A stretch of 64,000 bases of DNA from Bellilinea sp. (GCA_026003615.1 BPHQ01000001.1:1092151-1156150); one strand, 5' to 3'; positions 42,457 through 53,033 are shown, numbered from the stretch's first letter. Made by a program: numbers and translations. The notes: generated from the letters alone by a model not told the origin.

Positions 42457-43878
<1,422 letters not shown>

Positions 43879-43890
43879 TCAGAAATCGCC

Positions 43891-44796
43891 CTATTCTCTT
43901 TCTGCCATTGCCTGCGCAAGCGCTTCAGCGCCTCCGGTAATATCCAGAATATCGTTTGTAATGGAAGCCTGCCGGGCTTTGTTGTATTCGATTTGTAAAA
44001 CACCAACCAATTCTTTCGCGCTATCGGTCGCATTTCGCATGGCAACCATACGGGCAGCATGCTCACTTGCCTGAGCAGACAGAATAGCTTGATATATCTG
44101 CAAGGCGGTGAAGCGCGGGATAATTTCATCCAGCAGTTCTTCTGCTCCGGGCTCGTAAGAAAATACCCTGGTTGAAATAGACGCAGAACGAATTTGCTGG
44201 ATAGTCGCTTCCTCTTCTTCCGGTTTTAGCGGTAATAAACGGCGGATGACGGGTTCCTGTTTTAACATGCTGATGAATTCGGTGTAAGCAATGAAAACTT
44301 CATCCACATAGCCTTTCAGGTATTCATCTACCACCAGTTTACCAATTGGAGCACAAACACTGAAAGAAGGGTTAACCGGTAACCCGCTGAATTCAGCAAT
44401 CACCGGCCGCCGGCGGCGGATTAACATGTCCCTTCCTTTTCTTCCAACCGTAACAAATACAGCCGGCACATCATGTTCACGCATAGCAATCAGCGTGTGC
44501 CGCACAATATTTACGTTATAGGCCCCTGCTAATCCACGGTCAGAGGTAACCAGCACTACCAAATCTTTTTTGGCTTCTTCGCGATCCGCAAGCAAAGGAT
44601 GCAGGCTTTTTCTACCCGGCTGGCGGGAAAGATGAACAAGAACCTCCCAGGCTTTCTTGGCATACGGGCGGGTCTGCTCATTAGCCTGAATTGCTTTTCT
44701 CACCTTACTGGCACTAACGGTTTCCAGCGCCCGAGTCACCTGAGCCAGATTTTTGATGCTGCGAATTCGCAGCCGCATTTCACGAATGGATGGCAT
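43891..44796 (-). CDS. atpG: F1 ATP synthase gamma subunit
   Basis: The central shaft, 301 residues. N-terminal helix PSIREMRLRIRSIKNLAQVTRALE and C-terminal helix ATDSAKELVGVLQIEYNKARQASITNDILDI carry the family signature; the globular core has VTSDRGLAGAYN. It follows atpA by 28 bases. No atpH (delta) or stator genes accompany it. Confidence 0.95.
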   Translation of the reverse strand: MPSIREMRLRIRSIKNLAQVTRALETVSASKVRKAIQANEQTRPYAKKAWEVLVHLSRQPGRKSLHPLLADREEAKKDLVVLVTSDRGLAGAYNVNIVRHTLIAMREHDVPAVFVTVGRKGRDMLIRRRRPVIAEFSGLPVNPSFSVCAPIGKLVVDEYLKGYVDEVFIAYTEFISMLKQEPVIRRLLPLKPEEEEATIQQIRSASISTRVFSYEPGAEELLDEIIPRFTALQIYQAILSAQASEHAARMVAMRNATDSAKELVGVLQIEYNKARQASITNDILDITGGAEALAQAMAERE

Positions 44797-44824
44797 CCTT
44801 CTCCCTCAATAATCTGCCAGATTT

Positions 44825-46486
44825 TTACACCCAACCTGCGTTAAAACCCTGAATAGCTTCTCTCAAACGAGTCTCTGTTTCAGGTGTAATCATCTTCTTA
44901 TCCTGAATGTCCTTTCCAATATCCGGATGGGATGATTCCATATAGCGAAGAAACGCACTCTCCCAGGCTTTCACCCGGTCAACTGGCACATGATCAACAA
45001 ATCCGTTGACCCCGGCAAAAAGTGCCATTACCTGGTTTTCCAATGACATCGGCTCATATTGAGGCTGTTTGAGTATTTCCTGTAATCGTAAGCCGCGGTT
45101 TAATTGGGCTTGTGTGGCTTTGTCCAGATCCGAGCCAAATTGGGCAAACGCCGCCAAATCGCGAAAGGCAGCCATGTCCAATCGCAAACGCCCGGCAACC
45201 TGTTTCATGGCTTTCGTTTGAGCATCACCTCCCACACGGGAGACCGAAATACCAACATTAATAGCGGGACGAATACCCGCATTAAACAGGTTTGATTCGA
45301 GATAAATCTGGCCATCCGTGATGGAGATGACATTGGTGGGAATATAAGCCGATACATCGCCCAACAGGGTTTCAATGATGGGCAAAGCCGTCAGGGAGCC
45401 TCCTGTCCCTTCAACTGGTACAATCTTTAACTGCTCGGCATTTGTCATGGCTTTCAACGCCTGTTCAGCCTCGTGTTTTGCCAGTGGCCCGCTGTACTCC
45501 TTTCCATCCACCCCCTCAGTTGCCTTTGCCTTTGACCCTTCATAGGTTTTTGGCACAATTACATAATGAGTGGCGAGTCGAGCAGCCCTCTCCAGAAGGC
45601 GGGAATGCAGGTAAAACACATCGCCGGGGTAGGCTTCGCGTCCGGGCGGACGTCTCAACAAAAGGGAAATTTGACGATATGCCCAGGCATGTTTGGAAAG
45701 GTCATCGTAGATGACCAGAGCATCGCGGCCGGTTTCCATGAACTCCTCGCCAATTGCACAGCCCGCATAAGGAGCAATATACTGCATGGCTGCCGGTTCA
45801 TCTGCTGCTGCCATAACCACAATGGTGTGCCCCATGGCGCCATATCGCTCCAGCAAGGCAATCGTTCGGGCAATAGCAGCTTTCTTCTGACCGATGGCAA
45901 CGTAAATACAAATCAGATCTTTTCCTTTTTGGTTGATTATCGTGTCAATCGCAATGGCGGTTTTACCCGTCTGACGGTCGCCAATGATTAACTCGCGCTG
46001 TCCTCTTCCAATCGGAATCATAGCATCAATGGCTTTGATACCGGTTTGTACAGGGGTATCTACATCTTGCCTTTCAACCACACCCGGAGCAATTCTCTCC
46101 AGTGGACGATAACGATTAAATGGAATCGGACCTTTTCCATCAATTGGCTCCCCCAAAGCATTCACTACCCGCCCAATCAGACCTTCACCAACCGGTACCG
46201 AGGCAATCCGCCCGGTGGAACGAACCTGCATCCCTTCAGAAACCGTCAGATAATCCCCCAGAATGGTAACACCTACCCGGTCTTTTTCGAGGTTGAAGGC
46301 AATCCCCATCACCCCATTTTCAAACTCCACCAATTCCTGGGATTGTACACCAGCCAATCCTTCTACTTGAGCGATACCATCCCCCGCTTCAATCACCGTA
46401 CCAACGTTCCGGATTTCAAGCTGTGGCTTGAAAGATTCAATCTTTTCTTGAAGGTCGCTGGTTAATTGTCGGATCAGGTCAGTCAT
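44825..46486 (-). CDS. atpA: F1 ATP synthase alpha subunit
   Basis: The regulatory nucleotide-binding subunit, 553 residues from MTDLIRQ (46486), which follows GGAGGCTCA; an in-frame ATG at 46531 has no ribosome site. P-loop [14 protein letters not shown], the [22 protein letters not shown] segment and the [11 protein letters not shown] signature are clear. The C-terminus is about 40 residues longer than usual. First gene of the F1 unit, with a good promoter 80-105 bases upstream. atpB, atpE, atpF and atpH are not adjacent. Confidence 0.97.
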   Translation of the reverse strand: MTDLIRQLTSDLQEKIESFKPQLEIRNVGTVIEAGDGIAQVEGLAGVQSQELVEFENGVMGIAFNLEKDRVGVTILGDYLTVSEGMQVRSTGRIASVPVGEGLIGRVVNALGEPIDGKGPIPFNRYRPLERIAPGVVERQDVDTPVQTGIKAIDAMIPIGRGQRELIIGDRQTGKTAIAIDTIINQKGKDLICIYVAIGQKKAAIARTIALLERYGAMGHTIVVMAAADEPAAMQYIAPYAGCAIGEEFMETGRDALVIYDDLSKHAWAYRQISLLLRRPPGREAYPGDVFYLHSRLLERAARLATHYVIVPKTYEGSKAKATEGVDGKEYSGPLAKHEAEQALKAMTNAEQLKIVPVEGTGGSLTALPIIETLLGDVSAYIPTNVISITDGQIYLESNLFNAGIRPAINVGISVSRVGGDAQTKAMKQVAGRLRLDMAAFRDLAAFAQFGSDLDKATQAQLNRGLRLQEILKQPQYEPMSLENQVMALFAGVNGFVDHVPVDRVKAWESAFLRYMESSHPDIGKDIQDKKMITPETETRLREAIQGFNAGWV

Positions 46487-46563
46487 TGAGCCTCCAGAGG
46501 GGTATAAAATTTGACGGCTGGAATCACACAAACTTGATTTTTTCTGTTTAATTAACGGGTTAA

Positions 46564-46592
46564 ATCATACTAGAAAGAAAGACCTTTGTCCA
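46564..46592 (-). promoter_or_regulatory. Promoter of the atpAGDC unit
   Basis: Minus strand TGGACA (46592-46587), 17-base spacer, TATGAT (46569-46564), about 80 bases upstream of atpA. Confidence 0.6.
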
Positions 46593-46622
46593 GTTGCAAG
46601 CGTGGACAATACTCCCCCAATT

Positions 46623-47201
46623 TTACCTGGAAAAATACTGCAAGGCGAGCCTCAATCTTTCTTCTACATCTTCCGAAGCATCCCGTGGCAGAGATTGGAT
46701 GGCACTTTGGGCTTCCACCACGCTGTAACCGAGAGCTGTTAGCGCTTCTAAAACCTGTAAATCCACATCCAACAAACCAACGGCTTGTTGTAAAGGGCCA
46801 CCTTCACCTACTTTACCTTGTAAATGAAGCAAGATTTTTTGTGCCGTTCGTTTGCCTACACCCGGTACCCGTGCAAACATTTCGGCTTGTTCGCTTATTA
46901 CAGCCTGTCTTATATTTTCCACCGAGAGAGTCGAGAGGATCGCGAGCGCCATTCGCGGTCCCACCCCATTGACGCCTAACAACAATATGAAAAAATCTCT
47001 TTCCGTCTCGGTTTCAAAGCCATATAGAGACCAGCCATCTTCCCGCACCACCAGATGAGTATGTAAAAAAATGACCTCCCCTGAACGTGATTGTCGAGCA
47101 GTAGTCACCGGTACATAAACCTTAATACCTGCGTTTCCCATCTGTATCACTAAACTGTCTCGATCTGATCGTACAATTTCACCCTGAACAAATACAATCA
47201 T
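46623..47201 (-). CDS. ruvA: Holliday junction DNA helicase subunit RuvA
   Basis: A 192-residue junction-binding protein. N-terminal OB-fold (VRSDRDSLVIQMGNAGIKVYVP), the two helix-hairpin-helix motifs (LLGVNGVGPRMALAIL and FARVPGVGKRTAQKILLHL) and the C-terminal RuvB-contacting domain (LEALTALGYSVVEAQSAIQSL) are all present. It overlaps the trmH gene by 4 bases and ends the yebC-ruvC-trmH-ruvA unit; ruvB is not in this window. Confidence 0.96.
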   Translation of the reverse strand: MIVFVQGEIVRSDRDSLVIQMGNAGIKVYVPVTTARQSRSGEVIFLHTHLVVREDGWSLYGFETETERDFFILLLGVNGVGPRMALAILSTLSVENIRQAVISEQAEMFARVPGVGKRTAQKILLHLQGKVGEGGPLQQAVGLLDVDLQVLEALTALGYSVVEAQSAIQSLPRDASEDVEERLRLALQYFSR

Positions 47202-48022
47202 GAATTTGAGATATCCTCCTGTTTGAAGGGATTTTCTCGTCGCTGGTTGAAAATTTCATAAACGCAAAGTGCCGTAGCAACAGCCAGGTTGAGCGAATCA
47301 CTTTTACCACACATCGGAATTGCCACACTCTCATCACATATCGCCAGATATTTTTCTTGCAATCCGTGACGCTCACTGCCCATCAATAATACCAGTCGTT
47401 GAGGGTATTTGAAAAAGTGGTAATCTTGCTTGGCTTTATCCGATGTGCCGATCACAGTAATGGAATGAATCTTTTTCCAATAAGCAAATTGGTGAAAATC
47501 GGCTTTAATCAGAATTTGATTGAAAATTGCCCCCATACTTGCGCGAATACTTGTCGGGTCATACGGATCAGTACATTGATCCAGCAATACAACACCCTTA
47601 ACCCCCGCTGAATCATTGGTGCGTAAAATTGTTCCCAAATTGCCCGGATCAGCAATTGAATCCAAAGCCACCCAAATCTCATCTTGTTGAGGCAAAATTT
47701 TATCGAATTCAAACCACCGTTGATGGAGTACCGCCGCAATCCCCTGTGGTCCCTCTTTTGAGGAAATCGTCTCAAATACATCCTTGCTCACCTGCAGAAC
47801 TTTTCCACCCGTGGATTGAAAATTTTCTACGAGCTGTAAACCAAACAAACTGTTTAGTAAAAATGGGCAATATACCAAATATTCGATTGGCCATTCGGAG
47901 GCAAGCGCTTCACCAACAATCCGCAATCCCTCAACAAAAAATAAACCGGTTTGCTGGCGCTCTTTTCGTTCCCGCAATTTTCGAATTTGTTTGATGGTTG
48001 AGTTGGAAGAACTGGTAATCAC
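47198..48022 (-). CDS. TrmH/SpoU-family RNA 2'-O-methyltransferase
   Basis: A 274-residue knotted methyltransferase. The N-terminal substrate-binding domain (NSTIKQIRKLRERKERQQTG) precedes the SPOUT domain with motif 1 ALDSIADPGNLGTILRTNDSAG, motif 2 LVLLMGSERHGLQEK and motif 3 IPMCGKSDSLNLAVATALCVYE. It methylates a ribose of rRNA or tRNA; the site cannot be told. Overlaps ruvC and ruvA by 4 bases each, so translation is coupled. Confidence 0.92.
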   Translation of the reverse strand: MITSSSNSTIKQIRKLRERKERQQTGLFFVEGLRIVGEALASEWPIEYLVYCPFLLNSLFGLQLVENFQSTGGKVLQVSKDVFETISSKEGPQGIAAVLHQRWFEFDKILPQQDEIWVALDSIADPGNLGTILRTNDSAGVKGVVLLDQCTDPYDPTSIRASMGAIFNQILIKADFHQFAYWKKIHSITVIGTSDKAKQDYHFFKYPQRLVLLMGSERHGLQEKYLAICDESVAIPMCGKSDSLNLAVATALCVYEIFNQRRENPFKQEDISNS

Positions 48023-48507
48023 TTTTCTAGATTCCTGAAGCGAACACTGTGTAAATGACAGATGGCAATTGCCAGCGCGTCCGCCGCGTCATCAGGAGAT
48101 GGAATTTTTTCCATGTTCAATAATGCCTTAACCATGTACTGAACCTGCTTTTTATCCGCCGAGCCAAAACCCGCAACCGCCTGTTTGACCTCCAATGGCG
48201 TATATTCACTAACCTCAATCTGATTCTCCGCAAGGGTCAGCAAAGCCACTCCCCTCGCCTGCCCAACGGCAATGGCGGTGGTCACATTTTTCTGAAAAAA
48301 CAATTTCTCCACCGCCGAACTTTCCGGACGGTGGAGCTGGATTATCTTTTCCAGTTCATTATGCAACACCAGTAAACGCGATGCCAGCGGCATATCCGCA
48401 GGTGTGGTGATGATTCCGTAGTCCACTAACAGAATACCATTTCTGGTATCACGAACTACACCGAAACCGGTGGTTGCCACCCCCGGATCAATACCCACAA
48501 CCAACAC
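48019..48507 (-). CDS. ruvC: Holliday junction resolvase RuvC
   Basis: A 162-residue endonuclease that cuts Holliday junctions. The acidic catalytic residues sit in GIDPGVATTGFGV (Asp7), SAVEKLFFQKNVTTAI (Glu) and PDDAADALAIAICH (Asp pair). The length is standard. Directly follows yebC (5 bases), an arrangement common in bacteria. Confidence 0.96.
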   Translation of the reverse strand: MLVVGIDPGVATTGFGVVRDTRNGILLVDYGIITTPADMPLASRLLVLHNELEKIIQLHRPESSAVEKLFFQKNVTTAIAVGQARGVALLTLAENQIEVSEYTPLEVKQAVAGFGSADKKQVQYMVKALLNMEKIPSPDDAADALAIAICHLHSVRFRNLEK

Positions 48508-48512
48508 GGGAA

Positions 48513-49268
48513 TTATTCCTCTGCCAAAGTAGCCAGCGCCTCCTCTGAGATGCGCAAATTATGATACACATTTTGCACATCATCGAGATCTTCCAGACTT
48601 TCAATTGCCCGTAAGACCTGTAAAGTTTCCTCTGTCCCTAATTCCATCTCTGAGGTGGGAATCATCCGTAAGCCGGCATCTTCTGGTTGATAGCCAGCCT
48701 GACGCAGCGCATCAGACAGAGTCTTGAACGATTCGACGGGGCCAATAATTTCGATGGTGCCGTCATCGTAATTAACATCCTCTGCCCCGGCCACAACAGC
48801 CACATCGAATAATCGCTCCATCACCGATTCATCACCGGGGACCGCAAAATAAGCCGCTCGTTTGAATTGCCAGGCAACCGATCCCGCCTCACCCAGGCTA
48901 CCACCAGCCCGAGTCAGCACATGACGCACCTCAGCAACGGTACGATTGCGGTTTTCTGTAACACACTCGATCATCAAGGCAACACCATGAGGGGCGTAAC
49001 CCTCATAAAAAACTTCTTCAAACGCCGCCCCTTCTTTGGATTCACCTGTGCCGCGCTTGATGGCCCGTTCGATGTTTTCTTTAGGCATGTTTTGGCTGCG
49101 AGCCTTTTCGACCGCTAGCCGAAGACGAAAATTGGTTGCCGGGTCTCCTCCACCTTCCCGTGCCGCAAGGACAATTTCACGCGTCAGGCGGGTAAACAAT
49201 TGCCCGCGCTTTGCATCCATAGCGCCTTTCTTGCGTTTAATGGTTGCCCACTTGGAATGACCAGACAT
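48513..49268 (-). CDS. yebC: YebC/PmpR-family protein
   Basis: A 251-residue protein starting SGHSKWATIKRKKGAMDAKRG, the diagnostic N-terminus, followed by the NMPKENIERAIKRGTGE motif and EGYAPHGVALMIECVTENRNRT. Members act as transcriptional regulators, and some help ribosomes through proline stretches. It is the first gene of the ruv unit. The 218 bases upstream hold a minus-strand TATAAT (49324-49319) and no gene I can support. Confidence 0.95.
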   Translation of the reverse strand: MSGHSKWATIKRKKGAMDAKRGQLFTRLTREIVLAAREGGGDPATNFRLRLAVEKARSQNMPKENIERAIKRGTGESKEGAAFEEVFYEGYAPHGVALMIECVTENRNRTVAEVRHVLTRAGGSLGEAGSVAWQFKRAAYFAVPGDESVMERLFDVAVVAGAEDVNYDDGTIEIIGPVESFKTLSDALRQAGYQPEDAGLRMIPTSEMELGTEETLQVLRAIESLEDLDDVQNVYHNLRISEEALATLAEE

Positions 49269-49486
49269 AATATGTTCTCCTTAACCTGAACAAGTGCCAG
49301 ACAGTCAAAATTTTCTAAATTATACCATGCCGTCTCACGGCAAAATGCTTTTTTCCGAAAAACCTTGCGCCCCCACATAACTTTACAGGCAGTTTACAAC
49401 CCCGATAATGATATTGATTTATTACTACTATTCTACTAAATTAAAACCAAATACAATTGTACCCAATCACAACTGAATGCCATTGA

Positions 49487-50161
49487 ATGATGAAGAAAAT
49501 AATATCTTTTATTTTGATGCTACCCTTTCTTTTCGCCACAAATTTCTTGACGTTTCAAAAATCCATTCCCATGACCGGTTTACCGGTTTATTTGGATGGT
49601 CGCCCGCCTTTTATTGTTCAACTAACACAAAATCCACTGGAATCTTTTATCGCCCAGGTTGCCAACCCACAATTGAGGGCTTATCCGGTGGGTTTATTTC
49701 ATCCCGTGCTGCTCCAAGCTGAAATCGTCCAGCAGCCAAAAAACAATCCTGCTTTCGTCAGCACGGATTCCCAAAAATTAACTCAATTCAGCATGGCAAG
49801 CCAGTATGGGGTGACCGCTTTACTGGCTCATAATTACCTGATGGGAAAGACTTTCTTCAAACTAAAAGAAGGTGATGTTCTTACAGTCGTTTATGGCGAT
49901 ACAACTTACCAGGATTATCAGGTAAAGGAAATCCGTCGTTATCAGGCACTAACCCCCAACAGTCCTTATTCCAAATTTATCAATCTGGCCGATTCTGAGA
50001 AAAAGGTTATCACTGCGACCGATTTGTTTTACGAAATTTTCACCGAAAAAGGCACTCTCGTCTTGCAGACATGTATTGAAAAAGAGGGTGAGCTTTCCTG
50101 GGGACGGCTTTTTATTATTGCCACACCAGTCGAACTGGAAACGGCTTATTCACTTCAATAA
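49487..50161 (+). CDS. Sortase-like protein, divergent
   Basis: A 224-residue exported protein. An N-terminal hydrophobic segment (IISFILMLPFLFATNFLTF) is followed by an extracellular domain in which the sortase catalytic triad can be traced: His115 in LLAHNYLMG, Cys196 in LVLQTCIEKEG and Arg207 in SWGRLFIIA. The strands between (GDVLTVVYGDTTYQDYQVKEIRRY) also fit the sortase fold. The H-to-C spacing and the motif around the Cys (LQTC, not TLxTC) depart from classical sortases, so activity is uncertain. It converges on a canonical sortase gene with a 6-base gap. Confidence 0.7.
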   Translation: MMKKIISFILMLPFLFATNFLTFQKSIPMTGLPVYLDGRPPFIVQLTQNPLESFIAQVANPQLRAYPVGLFHPVLLQAEIVQQPKNNPAFVSTDSQKLTQFSMASQYGVTALLAHNYLMGKTFFKLKEGDVLTVVYGDTTYQDYQVKEIRRYQALTPNSPYSKFINLADSEKKVITATDLFYEIFTEKGTLVLQTCIEKEGELSWGRLFIIATPVELETAYSLQ

Positions 50162-50167
50162 ACAAAC

Positions 50168-50974
50168 CTAATCTTCGGGTAAAGTAAAGGGTTCACCTAT
50201 TGGTTGAGCAACCACAATCAGGCGGTGAGTATTGGTCCACGCTGGCCAGCAGGTTACCAGAGTTATCCGCTCATCCTCTGATGGTAATATCCATCGGGCA
50301 TTTTCCAGACGTGTCTGCACATCCACATCACGTTCCGGTAGAATCATAACGTTGACCACCTGATATCGAAAAGCGACCGTCCCCCCCGCCAATACAATCT
50401 CATCCCCCGGTTGGACTTTGTGTAAATTTTCAAAAACCTTTCCCTCCACATTATGATGTCCCACAAGAACCGTATTTCCAGTTTGCCCCAATACCGCGGA
50501 TCCGGTGTACCATCCCACGGCAAACTTATTTGGAGCTTGCCATTGTTCGTAAATATCCCCTCCAATTCGGGTTTGTTTCGATCGAGTAGGAACAACAGGG
50601 GCATCCAGTTGAATTGATGGAATGATCAAACGTGTGGGAATCACTGCCGGCCGGGTGGCCTCTGGGGTGGGGCTAACTTTTGCAAAAGGGGTACTCGAAT
50701 TGGCCTCTTCCAGACTATTCGGATCAGGAGTTTTTACAGGTAAAGTGGGAAGTGGCGGTAGAGAAGGCACACCACTCTTGGGATACTCAGTTTCCATATT
50801 CAAAGGCACTGACAGGGGAATGAAACCGGTATCCCTCTGTTTGTTCTCCCAATCTTCAAAACTGGCGAATTTGACACCAACCAGTTCGGCCATAGATAAC
50901 ACCGAACCGGCGATACCAATGAACATCAATACGACACCGATAAGGACTAACGGTTTAGTTTTCAGGTTGACCAC
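50168..50974 (-). CDS. Sortase (class D/E-like)
   Basis: A 268-residue transpeptidase anchored by an N-terminal helix (LVLIGVVLMFIGIAGSVLSM, residues 9-28), then a long Pro/Thr-rich linker, then the catalytic domain from about residue 115. His in NTVLVGHHNVEG, Cys242 in TLVTCWPAW and Arg251 in THRLIVVAQ form the triad. Sortases link surface proteins to the wall or to each other; no LPxTG-type substrate is seen in this window. It lies 43 bases downstream of the response regulator on the same strand and may be co-transcribed. Confidence 0.87.
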   Translation of the reverse strand: MVNLKTKPLVLIGVVLMFIGIAGSVLSMAELVGVKFASFEDWENKQRDTGFIPLSVPLNMETEYPKSGVPSLPPLPTLPVKTPDPNSLEEANSSTPFAKVSPTPEATRPAVIPTRLIIPSIQLDAPVVPTRSKQTRIGGDIYEQWQAPNKFAVGWYTGSAVLGQTGNTVLVGHHNVEGKVFENLHKVQPGDEIVLAGGTVAFRYQVVNVMILPERDVDVQTRLENARWILPSEDERITLVTCWPAWTNTHRLIVVAQPIGEPFTLPED

Positions 50975-51017
50975 AGGTTTATTACTCTGCTATGCAGTTT
51001 CAGAAGAAAGGTATAGA

Positions 51018-51779
51018 TCAAAAACCTGATTTCTCCTCACCTGTGTTGAGTTTATACCCCAACCGGTCAATGTTGATTATGCGTTCGGCAAAAGACGGAT
51101 CAACCTCTTCAAACTTCTGTCGAAGAAGGTAGACCAGATACTTAATCCGCTGTCGCGCCTGTGGAAAATCCCTACCCCAAACTCCCTGGGCAATTTTCTG
51201 GTAATGGACAATTTCCGGCGCGTGTTTGGCAAGCATCAATAGGACGCCAAATTCTTTGCCGGTCAATTGAATCCGTGTATTTCGCAACCGGACTTCGCGA
51301 GTTTGCGTATCAATGGCCAGGCCAATTTGGGGAAAAACATAGCGGTTGCCTTCCCGGCTGGATTTTGCTCGGCGTAAAACCGCATTGACCCGTGCCACCA
51401 CCTCGGCCTTATAAAACGGTTTTGTCATGTAATCATCTACCCCTTTTTGCAGACAGGTGACCACATTATCTTTATTGGTCAGTGCTGTCACCACAATTAT
51501 CGGAGTATTTGAGACTTCCCGCAGACGCTCTATGGCTTCCCATCCATCCATTTCCGGCATCATCAAATCCAACACGATCAAATCCGGAAAACTGAGACTG
51601 ACTTTGTTCAACGCCTCTTTACCGTTTGAAGCACTGAGCACATCGAAACCTGCATGTCGAAGTATTTGTTTGAGTAAAAATGCAGTATCCTGATCATCCT
51701 CCACAACCAGGATGCGCGGACGCTCACTTGCGTAAAACTCATCCAGGTCCGCACCTACTTCTTCAATTTGAGTGTCCAT
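51018..51779 (-). CDS. OmpR/PhoB-family response regulator
   Basis: A 253-residue two-component regulator. The receiver domain has ILVVEDDQDTAFLL (acidic pocket), the phosphorylated Asp in LIVLDLMMPEMDG, VVTALTNKD and the Lys in DDYMTKPFY. The C-terminal winged helix (residues about 150-245) carries LTGKEFGVLLMLAKHAPEI and RQRIKYLVYLLRQKFEE. A 20-residue acidic extension precedes the receiver. No histidine kinase gene is adjacent, so it is an orphan. It is preceded by an unusual structured leader with a terminator hairpin. Confidence 0.93.
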   Translation of the reverse strand: MDTQIEEVGADLDEFYASERPRILVVEDDQDTAFLLKQILRHAGFDVLSASNGKEALNKVSLSFPDLIVLDLMMPEMDGWEAIERLREVSNTPIIVVTALTNKDNVVTCLQKGVDDYMTKPFYKAEVVARVNAVLRRAKSSREGNRYVFPQIGLAIDTQTREVRLRNTRIQLTGKEFGVLLMLAKHAPEIVHYQKIAQGVWGRDFPQARQRIKYLVYLLRQKFEEVDPSFAERIINIDRLGYKLNTGEEKSGF

Positions 51780-51808
51780 TTTATCCTCCTTGGCTGATTT
51801 TGAAACAC

Positions 51809-51831
51809 AAAAACCGGCACCAGGCCGGTTT
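51809..51831 (-). terminator. Attenuator-type terminator in the response regulator leader
   Basis: On the minus strand a stem AAACCGGC (51831-51824) / GCCGGTTT (51818-51811), 5-base loop, runs into TTTTTG. It ends about 20 bases before the AGGAGG ribosome site, so it would stop transcription before the gene. Confidence 0.6.
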
Positions 51832-51968
51832 CGCTATTGGCTCCCTGAATACCTGCCCCGATAGAACAGCGGGCAAAGCGACCAATTTCAGCATTCAGAT
51901 CTACGCCGCCTCTTGAAAGAGTATCTTGATTTTTAAATTGAGACTTAATTACTCAAATATAATAAGTT
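51809..51968 (-). ncRNA. Structured 5' leader of the response regulator mRNA (candidate riboswitch/attenuator)
   Basis: Between a consensus promoter and the ribosome site lie about 190 non-coding bases. Minus-strand pairings: GAATGC (51896-51891) with GTATTC (51852-51847); TGCCC (51875-51871) with GGGCA (51858-51854); ATTGG (51886-51882) with CCAAT (51840-51836), which crosses the first pair and makes a pseudoknot. GGTCGCT (51883-51877) can also pair with AGCG and ACC inside 51835-51827, which would break the terminator stem. I do not recognise the class. Confidence 0.5.
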
Positions 51969-51974
51969 AAATTC

Positions 51975-52002
51975 ATTATAGTAAAAAAAATTGGTTTGTC
52001 AA
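51975..52002 (-). promoter_or_regulatory. Consensus promoter of the response regulator
   Basis: Minus strand TTGACA (52002-51997), 16-base spacer containing a T8 run, TATAAT (51980-51975). Both hexamers are perfect consensus, the best promoter in the window; start of transcription expected near 51968. Confidence 0.8.
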
Positions 52003-52038
52003 TACTAACCATCATTAAACTATAAAATACCGCTCAAT

Positions 52039-52809
52039 TCACGAATTTCCCTCACTGACGACCGGATTGATTAATTCCCCAATTCCCTCAATACTAATCT
52101 GGATTTTATCTCCTGCTTCCAGTTTTCCGACCCCTGCCGGGGTTCCCGTCAAAATCAGATCCCCTGGTTCAAGCGTCATCACTGATGAAATAAAGGCAAT
52201 CAGTTGAGGTATGGAGAAAACCATATCACGAGTCGAAGCCATCTGGCGCACATCCCCATTCACACGACAGGTAATCAAGAGATCATAGGGATCAAGCTCG
52301 GTTTCCACCCACGGTCCGACGGGGCAAAAGGTATCAAAACCTTTTCCCCGAGTCCATTGCCCATCCTTGCGTTGAAGATCACGGGCAGTTACATCATTTG
52401 TGATCGTATAACCGAACACATACCGATTAGCCTCGTCCGCCGTAATCCATCTTCCCCTTTTTCCAATCACCACACCCAACTCAGCCTCGTGTTCTACTTG
52501 CCTGGATTGTGGAGGGATCACGATAGCCTGCTTGGGCCCAACCAAACTGGAAGGCGGTTTCAGAAAAATCAGGGGAATTTCCGGAACTTCAACCCCGTGT
52601 TCGCGGGCATGATCTACATAATTTCTGCCAATGCAAATAATTTTAGTGGGTTGTACCGGCGGCAATAATGTAACCGACTCAAGCGGCATCTCCGCAGGTA
52701 AGCGGCGGTAATCTCCAAAGATATTCCCATCAATCGGACCAACCCGATCTTCAAAAATCCATCCCCAGTGGGGTTCTTCCCGGTCTATTCTATAGCGAAC
52801 GAATCGCAT
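52039..52809 (-). CDS. Fumarylacetoacetate hydrolase family protein
   Basis: A 256-residue enzyme of the FAH superfamily, which cleaves or isomerises carbon-carbon bonds in small oxo-acids (for example 2-hydroxyhepta-2,4-diene-1,7-dioate isomerase, acylpyruvase). The core has IICIGRNYVDHAREHG, the metal ligands in EHEAELGVVIGKRGR, YTITNDVTARDLQRK, and GDLILTGTPAGVG near the C-terminus. Length and layout are normal. It is upstream of, and on the same strand as, the response regulator, but the consensus promoter between them separates the two. Confidence 0.9.
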   Translation of the reverse strand: MRFVRYRIDREEPHWGWIFEDRVGPIDGNIFGDYRRLPAEMPLESVTLLPPVQPTKIICIGRNYVDHAREHGVEVPEIPLIFLKPPSSLVGPKQAIVIPPQSRQVEHEAELGVVIGKRGRWITADEANRYVFGYTITNDVTARDLQRKDGQWTRGKGFDTFCPVGPWVETELDPYDLLITCRVNGDVRQMASTRDMVFSIPQLIAFISSVMTLEPGDLILTGTPAGVGKLEAGDKIQISIEGIGELINPVVSEGNS

Positions 52810-52842
52810 GCCACCCTCACCATAATTGAATTAACCAAGAGT

Positions 52843-52872
52843 TTAACACAGAACACAGAAACACGGTATAAT
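52843..52872 (+). promoter_or_regulatory. Promoter of tRNA-Val
   Basis: TTAACA (52843-52848), 18-base spacer, TATAAT (52867-52872), 18 bases before the tRNA 5' end. Confidence 0.55.
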
Positions 52873-52890
52873 ATTGCCAACCTTATATAA

Positions 52891-52964
52891 GGGCGGATAG
52901 CTCAGTAGGTTAGAGCACATCCCTTACAAGGATGGGGTCGCAGGTTCGAGTCCTGTTCCGCCCA
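52891..52964 (+). tRNA. tRNA-Val (anticodon TAC)
   Basis: Acceptor GGGCGGA/TCCGCCC, D arm GCTC...GAGC, anticodon stem CATCC/GGATG with loop CTTACAA giving anticodon TAC (reads GUA), T arm CAGG-TTCGAGT-CCTG. Discriminator A; CCA not encoded. An integrase gene starts 69 bases downstream, so its 3' end is the likely integration site. Confidence 0.95.
52940..52964 (+). other. Probable attachment site (att) at the tRNA-Val 3' end
   Basis: Tyrosine integrases of tRNA-targeted elements usually recombine in the T arm and acceptor 3' half, which restores the tRNA. The integrase lies immediately after this tRNA. The matching second copy would be at the far end of the prophage, outside the window, so the exact core cannot be fixed here. 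Confidence 0.4.
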
Positions 52965-53033
52965 CAAATGTGCACATCCTTCCCACTTTCGCAGGGATTG
53001 TGGCCGTTTACAGCGAAAGGAGACCACATCCCT

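Noticed and set aside
51680..51916. Possible small plus-strand protein, or a cyclic-di-GMP riboswitch, in the leader region of the response regulator
   Set aside because: The protein frame crosses the start of the response regulator and has no ribosome site. GGGCAAAGCGACC recalls part of the cyclic-di-GMP class, but the order of conserved blocks and the GNRA/receptor pair are missing.
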